NCBI GenBank assembly: GCA_035399845.1
Contig: DAOPJV010000029.1
Location: forward strand, 13,164 to 77,163
Length of the DNA stretch: 64,000 bases
Reading direction: 5' to 3'
From: ECT2AJA-110-A sp035399845
Lineage (GTDB): Bacteria; Planctomycetota; Phycisphaerae; UBA1845; UTPLA1
Positions 42,846 to 52,123 of the stretch are shown piece by piece; the stretch's first letter is position 1; each line of letters begins with the position of its first letter. The position numbers and the translations under genes are program-made. The notes beneath the pieces were generated by a model. That model was not told the DNA's origin, ran no database searches, and saw nothing but the letters and a program-made list of their open reading frames with translations.

Positions 42846-45800
42846 CTACGCGCCCAGCTCGCGCCGCTCGAACGCCCGCGCCAGATTCCCATCGACAGTG
42901 CACTCGTAACCCACGATCTTCGCGACCACGTCGCCACCCGTCGCCACGAAGTACACGTCGCACGTCATCTTGTTCCGTTCGCCGCGCGTCACTTCAATCG
43001 CGATGGACACGGGCTCGTGCGACCAGTCCCGGAACTGCCGATAGGACGCAAACGCCGCCGGCAGGGACGGGGCGCTCAGCTTGTCGCGACACCAGACGAT
43101 CGCCGCCTGGTACGCCGCGTCGATTCCGAGCGGATTCGTCAGCCAGTCGCTTCGCAGCGGTTCGGCCATCCACACGTTCGGCGCATCCGCCGCGCGAATC
43201 GCCGCGACAAGTCCCTTGTCGCCGATGCCGTCGATCCGCGTGATGGCCCGCAGCATCGGTCCGTGGAACAGCATTCGCTCGTAGATAAACTCCGACGAGC
43301 CTTCGAACGACTCCGTCATCAGCGACGCCGGCGCCTCGTATCGACCGGCCGCCGCGATCGAGCCCGCCGTCAGAACGGCCGTCGCCCGCGCGTGCAGCAC
43401 TTCGGAGCCATCGTCCGCGACGCTTCGCATTTCCACCTGCACGTCGAACACGTCGCCGCTGCGCACGGCGCTGGACGCGTGGAATCGCAGCGTTCGCGGC
43501 GCGCCGTCGAACACGACGCCCTTGAACAATCGGAACCCGTCCAGACCCGCCAGCCGGAGCCCGGGGTTGGCGTGCAGCGCCGCGTGGGACATCCATTCCA
43601 TCATCATCGCCGCCGGCAGCACGGCCCTGCCGTCGATCACGTGCGACGCCAGGAATGGATGCGTGGCGCTCGACACTTCACGCTCGAACGCAACGCCAAT
43701 CGCCGACGCCGATGCGGCCGACGCCCGCGACTTCGCCTTCGGCATCTCGAAGGCGTATCCCAGGACGACTTCCACGGCGCCGTCATCCACGTTCGACAAC
43801 TCTTCCGCGACCAGCTCGGCGCCCGCGTTCAGCGGAATCAGCTCGACGCCATGATTTTCGAACTCGCGCTTCAGGCCCGGCGTGACCATGCCGCCATCCC
43901 ACGGCCCCCAGTTCATCGACACCACGCGGCAATGCGGCAGGCGCCGTGAAAGACGCTGCGCGACTTTGTTCAGGACTTCGTTGGCCATCGAGTAATCGAT
44001 CTGCCCCACGTTGCCGCAGCGACCGCTGACGGAGGAGAACATCACGATGTGTCGCAGTGACTCGAGATCGATCGCGTCCAGCGTGTGTCGCAGACCCTGA
44101 ACCTTGGTGTCGAGAACGGCCGCGAACTGCTCGCTCGTCTTCTGCTGGATACGCTTGTCTTCGATGCGGCCCGCGCCGTGGATCACGCCGCGCACAGGCC
44201 CGTGCGCCCGCTTTGCCGCATCCAGCGCCGCCCGCATCGCCGCCGCGTCGCACACGTCGACGGACACGTACGAGACGTCACTGCCGGCCGCGCGAATACG
44301 GCCCAGGTTCTCACGAATCTCCCGCTGCGCCATCAGGTCGCGATAGATCGCCTTGACCTTCTGCGGCGCGGCCTTCTCGTTCGCTGAGAAGGCGTTCTGC
44401 TTGATCGCCTGCTTGATGTCGCGTTCGTCCGTCAGCCCCGCGATCCAGGCCGGCTCCGTCGCCTCTACCTGTGTGCGCCCCATGAGAACCAGCGTCGGCT
44501 GATGCCGCCGCGCCAGCGCCAGGGCCGCCTCCGCCGTCACGCCGCGGGCGCCGCCTGTCACAACGACAAGATCACCCCTGGCAATCGCCGGCGAACCCGG
44601 CGCAACGCGGGCCGCTTCCAGTTCGAGCGTTCGCCGGTTCGTCGCGTCCAGGCCGACTTCGACGGGACCATCGCTCGACAGCTCGCGAACGACCGCCTCG
44701 GCCGCCGACGCCGCGTCCTTCCAGTCGGCCGCGACATCCAGCGCGCGACAATGCGCGCCTTCCCACTCCCGCATCACAGTCTTCGGAATCCCCGCCAGGC
44801 CCCCTTGCGCCGGATCAAAGGCGCCGTCGAGCAGACCGAATGCGCCATCCATTCGGGCGATCGTGACCACCATCGCGCCACCGGCGTGCAGGGCCCGGAG
44901 AATCGGATCCGTCAGCGCCTTCGTCATCTCGAAGGCTCGCTTGAGCAGATCTTCCGTGGCGGGCTCCCACGTCGAATCGATCGTACGCGTCGTCGGCGCC
45001 ACGATGATGAGCGCGCCGACCTTCGCTTCACCCACGTCGAACGACGGATCGAGCGAAACGAGTCGCGTCGCGCGGCCGGCGGCTTCAAAGGTCCGGACCA
45101 GGGCCGCCGAGAGGCCATTCCCGTCGTCCGTCACCCAGACTTCATGCCCTTCGGCAATCGGCAGCGCACCGGCCACGGCCTCGGGCAGTGTGACGATGTT
45201 CAGGACCCGGCGATTCGGATCGTATTCCCCTGCGGCGTCCATGCCCGTTTCCGGCGCGAGTTCCACTTGCGTCATCGTTTCTCCGTTTGATGCGTTTGTT
45301 CCCGTGTCGTTTCGCGACTCCGCCGCGAAGTACTCGACGATCTGCGCCAACGTGCGCATCGCGCCCATCTGTTCAGGTTTGACCGACGGCATGTTCGGCA
45401 GGCGCCCTTCGACCGCCGCGAGGATTTCCACCCGCTTGATCGAATCAATGCCCAGATCCGCCTCCATATCCATTCCGAGTTCCAGCATGTCCTGCGGATA
45501 TCCCGTCAGCTCGGCGACAACTTCCAGCAGCACATTCGACGCGTCGACACCGTCGCCCGCAGCGTCCGCTGCGCGGACCGCGACCGCATGCTGAAACGAG
45601 ACCGCAGGATCCGCTGTGCCGACCGGATGCCGGGACGAAGACTCCGAAGATCGCTGGGGCGAGAATTCCGACGATCGCTGGGACGAGAATTCCGACGATC
45701 GCTGGGACGAGATTCCCATCTCGTCCCCACCTGTCCGCTGAGACGAGAATCCCGTCTCGTCTCCGTGGACCTGCTGAGACGAGAATCCCTTCTCGTCTCC

Positions 45801-48800
45801 TCCACTACCGCGGGAATCACTTCCCGAATCTCCCCCGCTCGACGCGCCCAGCCCCGCCGCAACAAAATCAACGATCTGCGTCAGCGTGCGAATGCTCCCC
45901 ATGTGATCGGGCTGCACACCGCCGAACTCAGGGATCGCCTCCTCCAGCGCCGCGACAATCTCGACGCGCTTGATCGAGTCCACGCCGAGATCCGCCTCAA
46001 GGTCCATCTCCAGCTCGATCATCTCGGCCGGATAACCCGTCTTGTCGCAGACCACGCCGACGACCTTGTCGCCGATCTTCTGTCGCGACCAGCCGCATAC
46101 CGCCGTGGATGGCATGCTTACAGGGTGGCCCACTCCTTCAGGGGTGGGTTCACGATGATCGATCACGTCGCGAATCACCGATCCTCCGGGCGCCACCGGC
46201 GCGTCAGACACATCGCGACCACGTTGATTGTCGAGCGGTCCCCGATCCGACGGGTGGGCGTGGCCCACCCTACGTTCCGGGTGGCCCATCCCTTCAGGGG
46301 TGGGGGCGCGACGATCGACCGCGTCGCGACCCATCAATCCTCCAGAAGCCGACGCCGGCAATCCGCGATCATAGATCGTTGACGCCACGAGCCGCTGCTG
46401 TCCCTCGATCATCGCCTGGAATGCGCGCTGCGCCTGTTCCTGACCCGCGAGGAATCGCTGATGCGCTTCCGCCGTCTGCCGCTGCAACTGCTGCATGGCC
46501 GTGAGGCCCTGCTGCACCAATCGAATCGCCTCGGGAAGCATCCCGCCCCGCCTGTTCGCCGAATCGTCGTTCATTCCCGCCGCGCTCCGTCGATGAGCCT
46601 GATGTCCTGAATCCTGTCGCTTGTCGTCTGTTCGTTTCGCCACGGATGTCTCGCGGACACCCGTCGCCGTGTGGCCCATCCCTTCAGGGGTGGGTTCACG
46701 ACGATCGAGCACACGCTGGTACGAGAATCCCTTCTCGTACCCATCCTCGCCGGAATCCCTCTCCGCCAGGTGGCCCACCCTCTTAAGGGTGGGGTCGCGA
46801 TGATCGACCGACGAGGCGTCGCCCGAATGCCCCGTCCCCCCTGTCGACGTCGCCCGATGCGGCGCGTTGTCACTCACGCCAGCGACCCCATTGGCCGCCG
46901 TCATCTCCACCCTCGCGATGTCCTTCCGCGGTGTCGTCCGAATGTTCGCGCCGTTCAGCGACACGACCATCTTCGGCCGTCGCGGTTCGGCGACCTGCGA
47001 TTCCCATTCTGTGAGCGCAACGCGATGTCCCCGCGCCGCCAGCGCGCACAGCACGTTCGCCAGGTCGCGAATCGCCGTGCGACCGTTCGACGCGTCCATC
47101 GCCAGCGTCGCCACGCCGTCGTCATTCACGATCGACGACGCCAGGCGCGTCAGCACCGACCTGGGCCCCACTTCAACAAACGTAGACACGCCGTCCGCCC
47201 GCATCCGCGACACTTCGCCGACGAAGTCCACGGGCCTGGCCAGTTGCTCCGCCAGCAGCGTCTGACACGCCGCGCTCTCCGCGGGATAGGCGCCGCCCGT
47301 CGTGTTCGAATACACAACGCCGCGACCTTCCGCGAAACCGACCGCCGCCATGGCGTTCCGAAAAGGCGCCAGCGCCCCCGCGACCAGCGGACTATGAAAT
47401 GCGCCCGACACGCGAAGCGCCGCGCATCCCCAGCCGCGCCGCCTGCACGCCTCCGACGCCGACGCAATTCGATCGCGCTGACCGCTCAGGACCACCTGGG
47501 CGGGTCCATTTCGATTCGCCAGCACGACATCGAGCTGTTCTTCGCGAAGCATCGCCTCGACATCCGCGGCCGACGCCTTCACGGCCAGCATCGCGCCGCC
47601 GCCGTCATCGCAGTCCGCCATCAGCCGGCCGCGAAGTCGCGATAGCCGAAGCAGTGTCTCGGCGTCGTATCGCCCCGCCGCGCAGAGCGCGACAAGTTCG
47701 CCATAACTGTGCCCGGCAAACGCGTCGGCGCGAACGCCGAATCGCTCCAGCGTGCGCCACATGCCGAGGCTGATCGCCCCCAGCGCCGGCTGGGCCACAT
47801 CCGTCCGCGTGAGCGCCGCCTCCGACGCCGACGCCCCATCCTTCGCAAACGAAGGCTCGGGGTAGATCGTCCGGCTGATCGAGACGCCATCATCACGCAA
47901 CACGGCGTCTGTCGCGCCAAGGGCCGCGCGCATCTCCGGAAACTGGCACGCCAGCCGCTGACCCATCGAGACGTACTGACTTCCCTGGCCGGGAAACAGA
48001 ACGGCAAGCCTCCCTGGACTCGAGCCGCGGCCGAATTGCGCGTGCGTTGTCGACCACGCGACGCCCTGATTCGACTGCATCTGTCGCTTCGTCGTATCAA
48101 CGACAGAGACAAGATCTTCGTCCGCGCCGACGACCAGCAGCAATCGCACGGTATCGTCCGACCTGAACGATCGCCGCGACATTTGCGCCGCATACGCCAG
48201 CGCCGCCATATTCCAGTGTTTGCCTGTCGCCTGCGTGCGCAACCCGTCGAGCCCCGCGATCACGTCGTCGCGCGTCGCGCCGGAATACGCAAAGATCTGA
48301 ATCGACCCATCCCAGGCCGGCTCAGACGCCCCCGTCTTCGTTGAAGACAACACGGCGTGGAAATTGCTGCCACCAAACCCGAACGCGCTGACACCGGCAA
48401 TGCGATACGCCTCGACCCAGGGTCGCAGTTCCGTGCTGACGTAAAAGGGCGAATCCTCGATCCCCATCTTCGGATTCGGCGCGTCAACCTTGATCGTGGG
48501 GGGCGCCACGCCGTGATGCACGGCCAGGGCCGCCTTCATCAATCCGGCCACGCCCGCCGCCGCTTTCGTATGGCCGATCTGCGACTTGATTGAACCGATC
48601 GCGATCTTCGCGTCGCCGTTCAGACCGCCGAAGACACGCTTCAGCGCCTCGAACTCCGTCGCGTCGCCGACCTTCGTGCCCGTTCCGTGGGCCTCGATCA
48701 ACCCAACGCGATCAATGCTCACGCCCGCACGCTGGTAGGCGTCTCGCAGGCAGCGCTCCTGCCCCGCCGCGTGCGGCGCGTAGATGCTCTGCGATCGACC

Positions 48801-49736
48801 GTCGCTCGACGTGCCGATGCCGCGGATCACGGCGTAGATTCGATCGCCGTCGCGCTCGGCGTCTTCCAGCCGCTTCATCGTCAGAAACGCGACACCCTCG
48901 CCGAGGACCGTACCGTCGGCCTTCTCCGAAAAGGGCCGGGCGTCGCCCGTCGGGCTCAGCGCCGGTGTCTTGCTGAAGCACATGTACATGAAGATGTCGT
49001 TCAGCGTGTCGGCGCCGCCGGCGACCGCCATGTCGCATCGCCGCGTCTGCAGTTCCATGATCGCGAGATGAATCGCGCTGAGGGAACTCGCGCACGCCGC
49101 GTCCACGGCGCAGTTTGTCCCCTGCAGATTCAGTCGATTCGAAATCCGACCGGCGACAACGTTGCCCAGCAATCCCGGGAACGAGTTTTCCTGCCAGGGC
49201 GTGTAGCCATCGGCGATTCGCTCGACGATTTCGTCCGCCTTCGCCCCCGTGATCCCCGCGTCCGCCAGCGCCTTGCGCCAGATCGGATGGCCGAGCCGCG
49301 CCGACAACGGCAACACGAGTTCCTGCGTCCCCGTCACACCGACGATCACGCTCACGCGATCGCGCCGGAAATCCCGCTGGTCGCCGTAGCCCGCGTCTTC
49401 CAGCGCCGCCTTCGCCGCAACGAGCGACAGGAGCTGTGTCGTATCTGTCGCCTCGAGAATCGTCGGCGGAATCCCGAACTCCGTCGGGTCAAAGTCGATC
49501 GACGGCAGAAACCCGCCGCGCGACGAATACGTCATGTCCGGCGCCTTCGGATCCGCGTCGAAGTAGTCCTTCGCCGACCAGTGCGTCGGCGGCACCTCTG
49601 CGATGCAGTCCCGCCCCTCGCAGATCACGCGCCAGAATTCCTGCAGGTTCCGCGCGCCGGGGAAGAGACATCCCATCCCCACAATCGCCACCGGCGCCGC
49701 GTCCGTCTGTTGCGTCTGTCGATCCATCAGGCTCAT
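42846..49736 (-). CDS. pfaA: PUFA synthase subunit PfaA: KS - AT - ACP - ACP - KR - DH
   Basis: About 2296 residues from ATG 49736 (GGAAG upstream; ATG 49727 is an alternative). Ketosynthase, about 10-470, Cys215 in DAACASS, EAHGTGT and GHTKAAAG; malonyl/acyl transferase, about 600-900, Ser677 in GHSYGE; two acyl carrier proteins with phosphopantetheine Ser1254 and Ser1432, both in DSIKRVEI; ketoreductase, about 1710-1970 (VVVTGGARGVTAEAAL, FSSVSGRCGNVGQIDYSMAN); and a PKS-type dehydratase-like end domain, about 2020-2290 (HPFLASHVIDGRAVLPAA). Known PfaA homologues usually carry five to nine ACPs; two is few. Linkers before ACP1 and between the ACPs contain repeat-derived peptides (DRRAPTPEGMGHP, EKGFSYQ). 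No phosphopantetheinyl transferase is nearby, so one must act in trans. Confidence 0.95.
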   Translation of the reverse strand: MSLMDRQTQQTDAAPVAIVGMGCLFPGARNLQEFWRVICEGRDCIAEVPPTHWSAKDYFDADPKAPDMTYSSRGGFLPSIDFDPTEFGIPPTILEATDTTQLLSLVAAKAALEDAGYGDQRDFRRDRVSVIVGVTGTQELVLPLSARLGHPIWRKALADAGITGAKADEIVERIADGYTPWQENSFPGLLGNVVAGRISNRLNLQGTNCAVDAACASSLSAIHLAIMELQTRRCDMAVAGGADTLNDIFMYMCFSKTPALSPTGDARPFSEKADGTVLGEGVAFLTMKRLEDAERDGDRIYAVIRGIGTSSDGRSQSIYAPHAAGQERCLRDAYQRAGVSIDRVGLIEAHGTGTKVGDATEFEALKRVFGGLNGDAKIAIGSIKSQIGHTKAAAGVAGLMKAALAVHHGVAPPTIKVDAPNPKMGIEDSPFYVSTELRPWVEAYRIAGVSAFGFGGSNFHAVLSSTKTGASEPAWDGSIQIFAYSGATRDDVIAGLDGLRTQATGKHWNMAALAYAAQMSRRSFRSDDTVRLLLVVGADEDLVSVVDTTKRQMQSNQGVAWSTTHAQFGRGSSPGRLAVLFPGQGSQYVSMGQRLACQFPEMRAALGATDAVLRDDGVSISRTIYPEPSFAKDGASASEAALTRTDVAQPALGAISLGMWRTLERFGVRADAFAGHSYGELVALCAAGRYDAETLLRLSRLRGRLMADCDDGGGAMLAVKASAADVEAMLREEQLDVVLANRNGPAQVVLSGQRDRIASASEACRRRGWGCAALRVSGAFHSPLVAGALAPFRNAMAAVGFAEGRGVVYSNTTGGAYPAESAACQTLLAEQLARPVDFVGEVSRMRADGVSTFVEVGPRSVLTRLASSIVNDDGVATLAMDASNGRTAIRDLANVLCALAARGHRVALTEWESQVAEPRRPKMVVSLNGANIRTTPRKDIARVEMTAANGVAGVSDNAPHRATSTGGTGHSGDASSVDHRDPTLKRVGHLAERDSGEDGYEKGFSYQRVLDRREPTPEGMGHTATGVRETSVAKRTDDKRQDSGHQAHRRSAAGMNDDSANRRGGMLPEAIRLVQQGLTAMQQLQRQTAEAHQRFLAGQEQAQRAFQAMIEGQQRLVASTIYDRGLPASASGGLMGRDAVDRRAPTPEGMGHPERRVGHAHPSDRGPLDNQRGRDVSDAPVAPGGSVIRDVIDHREPTPEGVGHPVSMPSTAVCGWSRQKIGDKVVGVVCDKTGYPAEMIELEMDLEADLGVDSIKRVEIVAALEEAIPEFGGVQPDHMGSIRTLTQIVDFVAAGLGASSGGDSGSDSRGSGGDEKGFSSQQVHGDETGFSSQRTGGDEMGISSQRSSEFSSQRSSEFSPQRSSESSSRHPVGTADPAVSFQHAVAVRAADAAGDGVDASNVLLEVVAELTGYPQDMLELGMDMEADLGIDSIKRVEILAAVEGRLPNMPSVKPEQMGAMRTLAQIVEYFAAESRNDTGTNASNGETMTQVELAPETGMDAAGEYDPNRRVLNIVTLPEAVAGALPIAEGHEVWVTDDGNGLSAALVRTFEAAGRATRLVSLDPSFDVGEAKVGALIIVAPTTRTIDSTWEPATEDLLKRAFEMTKALTDPILRALHAGGAMVVTIARMDGAFGLLDGAFDPAQGGLAGIPKTVMREWEGAHCRALDVAADWKDAASAAEAVVRELSSDGPVEVGLDATNRRTLELEAARVAPGSPAIARGDLVVVTGGARGVTAEAALALARRHQPTLVLMGRTQVEATEPAWIAGLTDERDIKQAIKQNAFSANEKAAPQKVKAIYRDLMAQREIRENLGRIRAAGSDVSYVSVDVCDAAAMRAALDAAKRAHGPVRGVIHGAGRIEDKRIQQKTSEQFAAVLDTKVQGLRHTLDAIDLESLRHIVMFSSVSGRCGNVGQIDYSMANEVLNKVAQRLSRRLPHCRVVSMNWGPWDGGMVTPGLKREFENHGVELIPLNAGAELVAEELSNVDDGAVEVVLGYAFEMPKAKSRASAASASAIGVAFEREVSSATHPFLASHVIDGRAVLPAAMMMEWMSHAALHANPGLRLAGLDGFRLFKGVVFDGAPRTLRFHASSAVRSGDVFDVQVEMRSVADDGSEVLHARATAVLTAGSIAAAGRYEAPASLMTESFEGSSEFIYERMLFHGPMLRAITRIDGIGDKGLVAAIRAADAPNVWMAEPLRSDWLTNPLGIDAAYQAAIVWCRDKLSAPSLPAAFASYRQFRDWSHEPVSIAIEVTRGERNKMTCDVYFVATGGDVVAKIVGYECTVDGNLARAFERRELGA
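45564..45578. repeat. E-like palindrome near ACP2 in pfaA
   Basis: GTCCGC-TGC-GCGGAC lies just before the second ACP and encodes part of VAVRAADAA. It is a shortened E element, or chance similarity. Confidence 0.45.
45656..45827. repeat. Array of D hairpins in the ACP1-ACP2 linker of pfaA
   Basis: About 2-3 degenerate 24-bp units are followed by three full D hairpins: 45704-45727 (arms GGGACGAGAT and ATCTCGTCCC), 45740-45763 (one mismatch) and 45776-45799 (arms GAGACGAGAA and TTCTCGTCTC). A short D form at 45810-45827 ends the array. Loops are TCCC in the full copies. The code is a Ser/Gln-rich linker with GDEKGFSSQ, GDETGFSSQ, GDEMGISSQ and QRSSEFSS. The stems vary by paired changes. Confidence 0.92.
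46123..46316. repeat. A - F - A elements before ACP1 in pfaA
   Basis: A copies at 46123-46160 (encoding DHREPTPEGVGHP) and 46279-46316 (DRRAPTPEGMGHP) flank an F palindrome at 46253-46269 (RRVGHAHP). All are in frame. Confidence 0.92.
46669..46805. repeat. A - D - A elements between AT and ACP1 in pfaA
   Basis: A copies at 46669-46706 and 46769-46805 flank a perfect D hairpin at 46718-46741. The last A copy has arms CCCACCCT and AGGGTGGG with loop CTTA. Encoded peptides include DRREPTPEGMGH, DGYEKGFSYQ and DHRDPTLKRVGH. Confidence 0.92.
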
Positions 49737-49767
49737 TCGTCTTCCACTCAGGCGCCCGCGCGCCTCA

Positions 49768-50059
49768 GGCGGGCGTGGCCCACCCCGCATTTCAGCTTTC
49801 AGCGTTTCGGCTTTCAGCTTTCACGTTGTAGGGTCCGCTGTGCGGACCATTCCGCCAACACGTGCCATCAACCCGACAGGCGCCCATCCATCTTCCGGCG
49901 GGCGTGGCCCACCCCGCATTTCAGCTTTCAGCGTTTCGGCTTTCGGCTTTCACGTTGTAGGGTCCGCTGTGCGGACCATTCCGCCAACACGGGCCATCAA
50001 CCCAACAGGCGCCCATCCATCTTCCGGCGGGCGTGGCCCACCCCGCATTTCAGCTTTCA
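49768..50059. repeat. 129-bp tandem repeat between pfaD and pfaA, cut by an assembly gap
   Basis: F palindromes at 49768-49784, 49897-49913 and 50026-50042 are exactly 129 bp apart. Each is followed by a CTTTCAGCGTTTCGG-type G stretch, and in the first two units by an E palindrome (49832-49848, 49961-49977). The third unit runs into the N gap. A G-type stretch resumes at 50160, so at least one further unit probably lies in the gap. Apart from this array the 435-base interval 49737-50171 holds nothing coding. Confidence 0.93.
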
Positions 50060-50159
50060 NNNNNNNNNNNNNNNNNNNNNNNNNNNNNNNNNNNNNNNNN
50101 NNNNNNNNNNNNNNNNNNNNNNNNNNNNNNNNNNNNNNNNNNNNNNNNNNNNNNNNNNN
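50060..50159. other. Assembly gap (100 N)
   Basis: Exactly 100 undetermined bases inside the 129-bp tandem array, a conventional scaffold spacer. The true length and repeat number are unknown. Continuity of the pfaD-pfaA order across it depends on the scaffold join. Confidence 0.98.
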
Positions 50160-50171
50160 GCGTTTCGGCTT

Positions 50172-52052
50172 TCAGTTTTCCACGTTGACCGGTTCAAACC
50201 GCTCCGCCGCCGGCGACAGGATCGCGCCCTGCGCCCGCAGCATGTTGGCGCGCATCCGCACGGCCGCGCCCAGCATCAGGTTCCGTCCGACAGTCACGAC
50301 TTTGCGATTCCGCGGTTCGGCGAGGAATGTTCCCGCCGTCCATTCGTTGAACGCCCCCATCGCCGGTCCGCACCAGACCTGGTAGTCCACTTTCCGCGAC
50401 GCGTCCCCGCTGTTCGCCCACACACTCGACAAACCGAGGTACGAACGAAACACCAGCGCCATCTTGTGCTTCGGATCCGTCTCCGCCCGCGCGATCTGAC
50501 TCGGATCGCGCTCGGCGAAGAAGCGCTTCGTCGATTCCCACGCCTCGTCGACAGTCGCCCGCAGGTAATCGCGCTCCAGGCTCGTCCGCGCCGCCGCCGG
50601 CAGCGCGTCCAGCGAGTCGTGGGCGCGATACCAGTCGTACAGCTTGCGGGCCCGCATCGGGAACATCGTCCCGCGCTTCAGCACCTGCAGCTTCACGCCC
50701 ATCTCGAACATGTCCGCCGCGGGCGCCATGATCACGTCCGCCTGGCCCGCCTCGGCGAGCATCTGGCGCACGACGTCCGACGTCCCCGCCTCGACACACG
50801 CCTGATTCACGGAGCCCGTCAGCACGTACGCCGCGCCCATCGAAAATGCCGCCGCCACGCTGTCCGGCGTCGCGATACCGCCAGCCAGACCCAGCCGCGG
50901 CGCGATCGCGTATCCATGCTCCGCCTGAATCCCGTCTCGCAGCGCCACCATGCCGGGGAACAACGTCAGGGCGGGACGATTGTCCGTGTGACCGCCGGAA
51001 TCCGCCTCGATCGTCAGATCGTCCGCGATCGGAACTTCGCGCGCCATCTGCGCCTGCGCTTCCGTCAGATCGCCCGACTCGACGAGCTTTCGCACCATCG
51101 CATCCGGCGCCGGCGACAGGAACTTCCGCGCCACTTCCGCGCGAGAGACTTTTCCGATCACCTGGTTGCGACAGACAACGCGGCCCTCGATGTCCCTCGC
51201 AATTCCCGTCAGGCGATACTTCACGAGCGGCAATGTCAGATCGAGATAGGCCGACGCGCTCACCCGCCGCACGCCGCGCCGCAGATACAGCTCGACGCAG
51301 CCCGACTCCAGCGCCGGCTCGTTCGGACTGTGAATGAGATTGAATCCATAGGGCCTGTCGCCCAGCGCGCTCTGGATGCGATCGACCGCCTGGGACACAC
51401 GATCGATCGGCAGGCCCGCCGCGCCGAACATCCCCATCATGCCGGCGTTGCCCATCGCGATGACGATCGCTTCCGAGGCGATGCCGTTCGCCATGGCGCC
51501 GGCGACATAGGCGTACTTCAGACCGTGCGCCGCGCAGAACGCCGGATCACCCAGCGCCTCGGGCTCCAGCGCCGGGGCAAAGCCGACGAGCGGATAGCTC
51601 TCGCCCGCCGCGACGGCGTCGGCCCCGAGGACGGCGCGCCCCCCTGTCGCCACGCCCGTCATATCGCCCGATCGAACCAGGTAGATCGCACGCGTCACAT
51701 CTCGCAGCGCCGCCTGGATCGCGGCGTCGCCGAATGTCGGTTCGGCGCCCGAAGGCAGCCACCAGCCGAGCGGCGCCCGCGCGCCCGTCTCGGCGCGGTC
51801 CACGACGACATTCGTCACGCTGCCGTCCGGCATCTCCAGCTCGACAGACTCGCCGTTCCCATCGGCCATCGGCAATCGCTTCGACACGCGAACGCCGAGA
51901 TCCAGCAGCACGTTGGCGCCGGCGAACAGCGTGCCAACCGCCAGGCGCGCCCCGGCCCGCGCGCCGGTCGTCGCTGTCGACAAGGCCTGCTTGCCCAGTT
52001 CCATCGCCCCACGGGCCGAGGCGTTCAACTTGTCGCCCTGCGAATCACTCAT
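50172..52052 (-). CDS. pfaD: PUFA synthase trans-acting enoyl reductase PfaD
   Basis: A 626-residue protein with an N-terminal part (about 1-100) unlike other NMO-type enzymes and an FMN-dependent TIM-barrel domain of the 2-nitropropane dioxygenase type. Visible features are AAGESYPLVGFAPALEPEALGD, YGFNLIHSPNEPALE, EADSGGHTDNRPALTLFPGMVALRD (flavin-site region), PRLGLAGGIATPDSVAAAFSMGAAYVLTGSVNQA and the C-terminal YQVWCGPAMGAFNEW. These match the PfaD family. It reduces enoyl intermediates for PfaA and the PfaC-like protein. It is the first gene of the synthase set, as in myxobacteria. The stop codon falls in a T-rich G repeat. ispH ends only 71 bases upstream. Confidence 0.94.
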   Translation of the reverse strand: MSDSQGDKLNASARGAMELGKQALSTATTGARAGARLAVGTLFAGANVLLDLGVRVSKRLPMADGNGESVELEMPDGSVTNVVVDRAETGARAPLGWWLPSGAEPTFGDAAIQAALRDVTRAIYLVRSGDMTGVATGGRAVLGADAVAAGESYPLVGFAPALEPEALGDPAFCAAHGLKYAYVAGAMANGIASEAIVIAMGNAGMMGMFGAAGLPIDRVSQAVDRIQSALGDRPYGFNLIHSPNEPALESGCVELYLRRGVRRVSASAYLDLTLPLVKYRLTGIARDIEGRVVCRNQVIGKVSRAEVARKFLSPAPDAMVRKLVESGDLTEAQAQMAREVPIADDLTIEADSGGHTDNRPALTLFPGMVALRDGIQAEHGYAIAPRLGLAGGIATPDSVAAAFSMGAAYVLTGSVNQACVEAGTSDVVRQMLAEAGQADVIMAPAADMFEMGVKLQVLKRGTMFPMRARKLYDWYRAHDSLDALPAAARTSLERDYLRATVDEAWESTKRFFAERDPSQIARAETDPKHKMALVFRSYLGLSSVWANSGDASRKVDYQVWCGPAMGAFNEWTAGTFLAEPRNRKVVTVGRNLMLGAAVRMRANMLRAQGAILSPAAERFEPVNVEN

Positions 52053-52123
52053 GCAAACCTCTCAACGCCAGTTTGCCGCGGCCTCTGGCGTTTCGACTTT
52101 CCCGCTTATGGAATTCTGACGAT

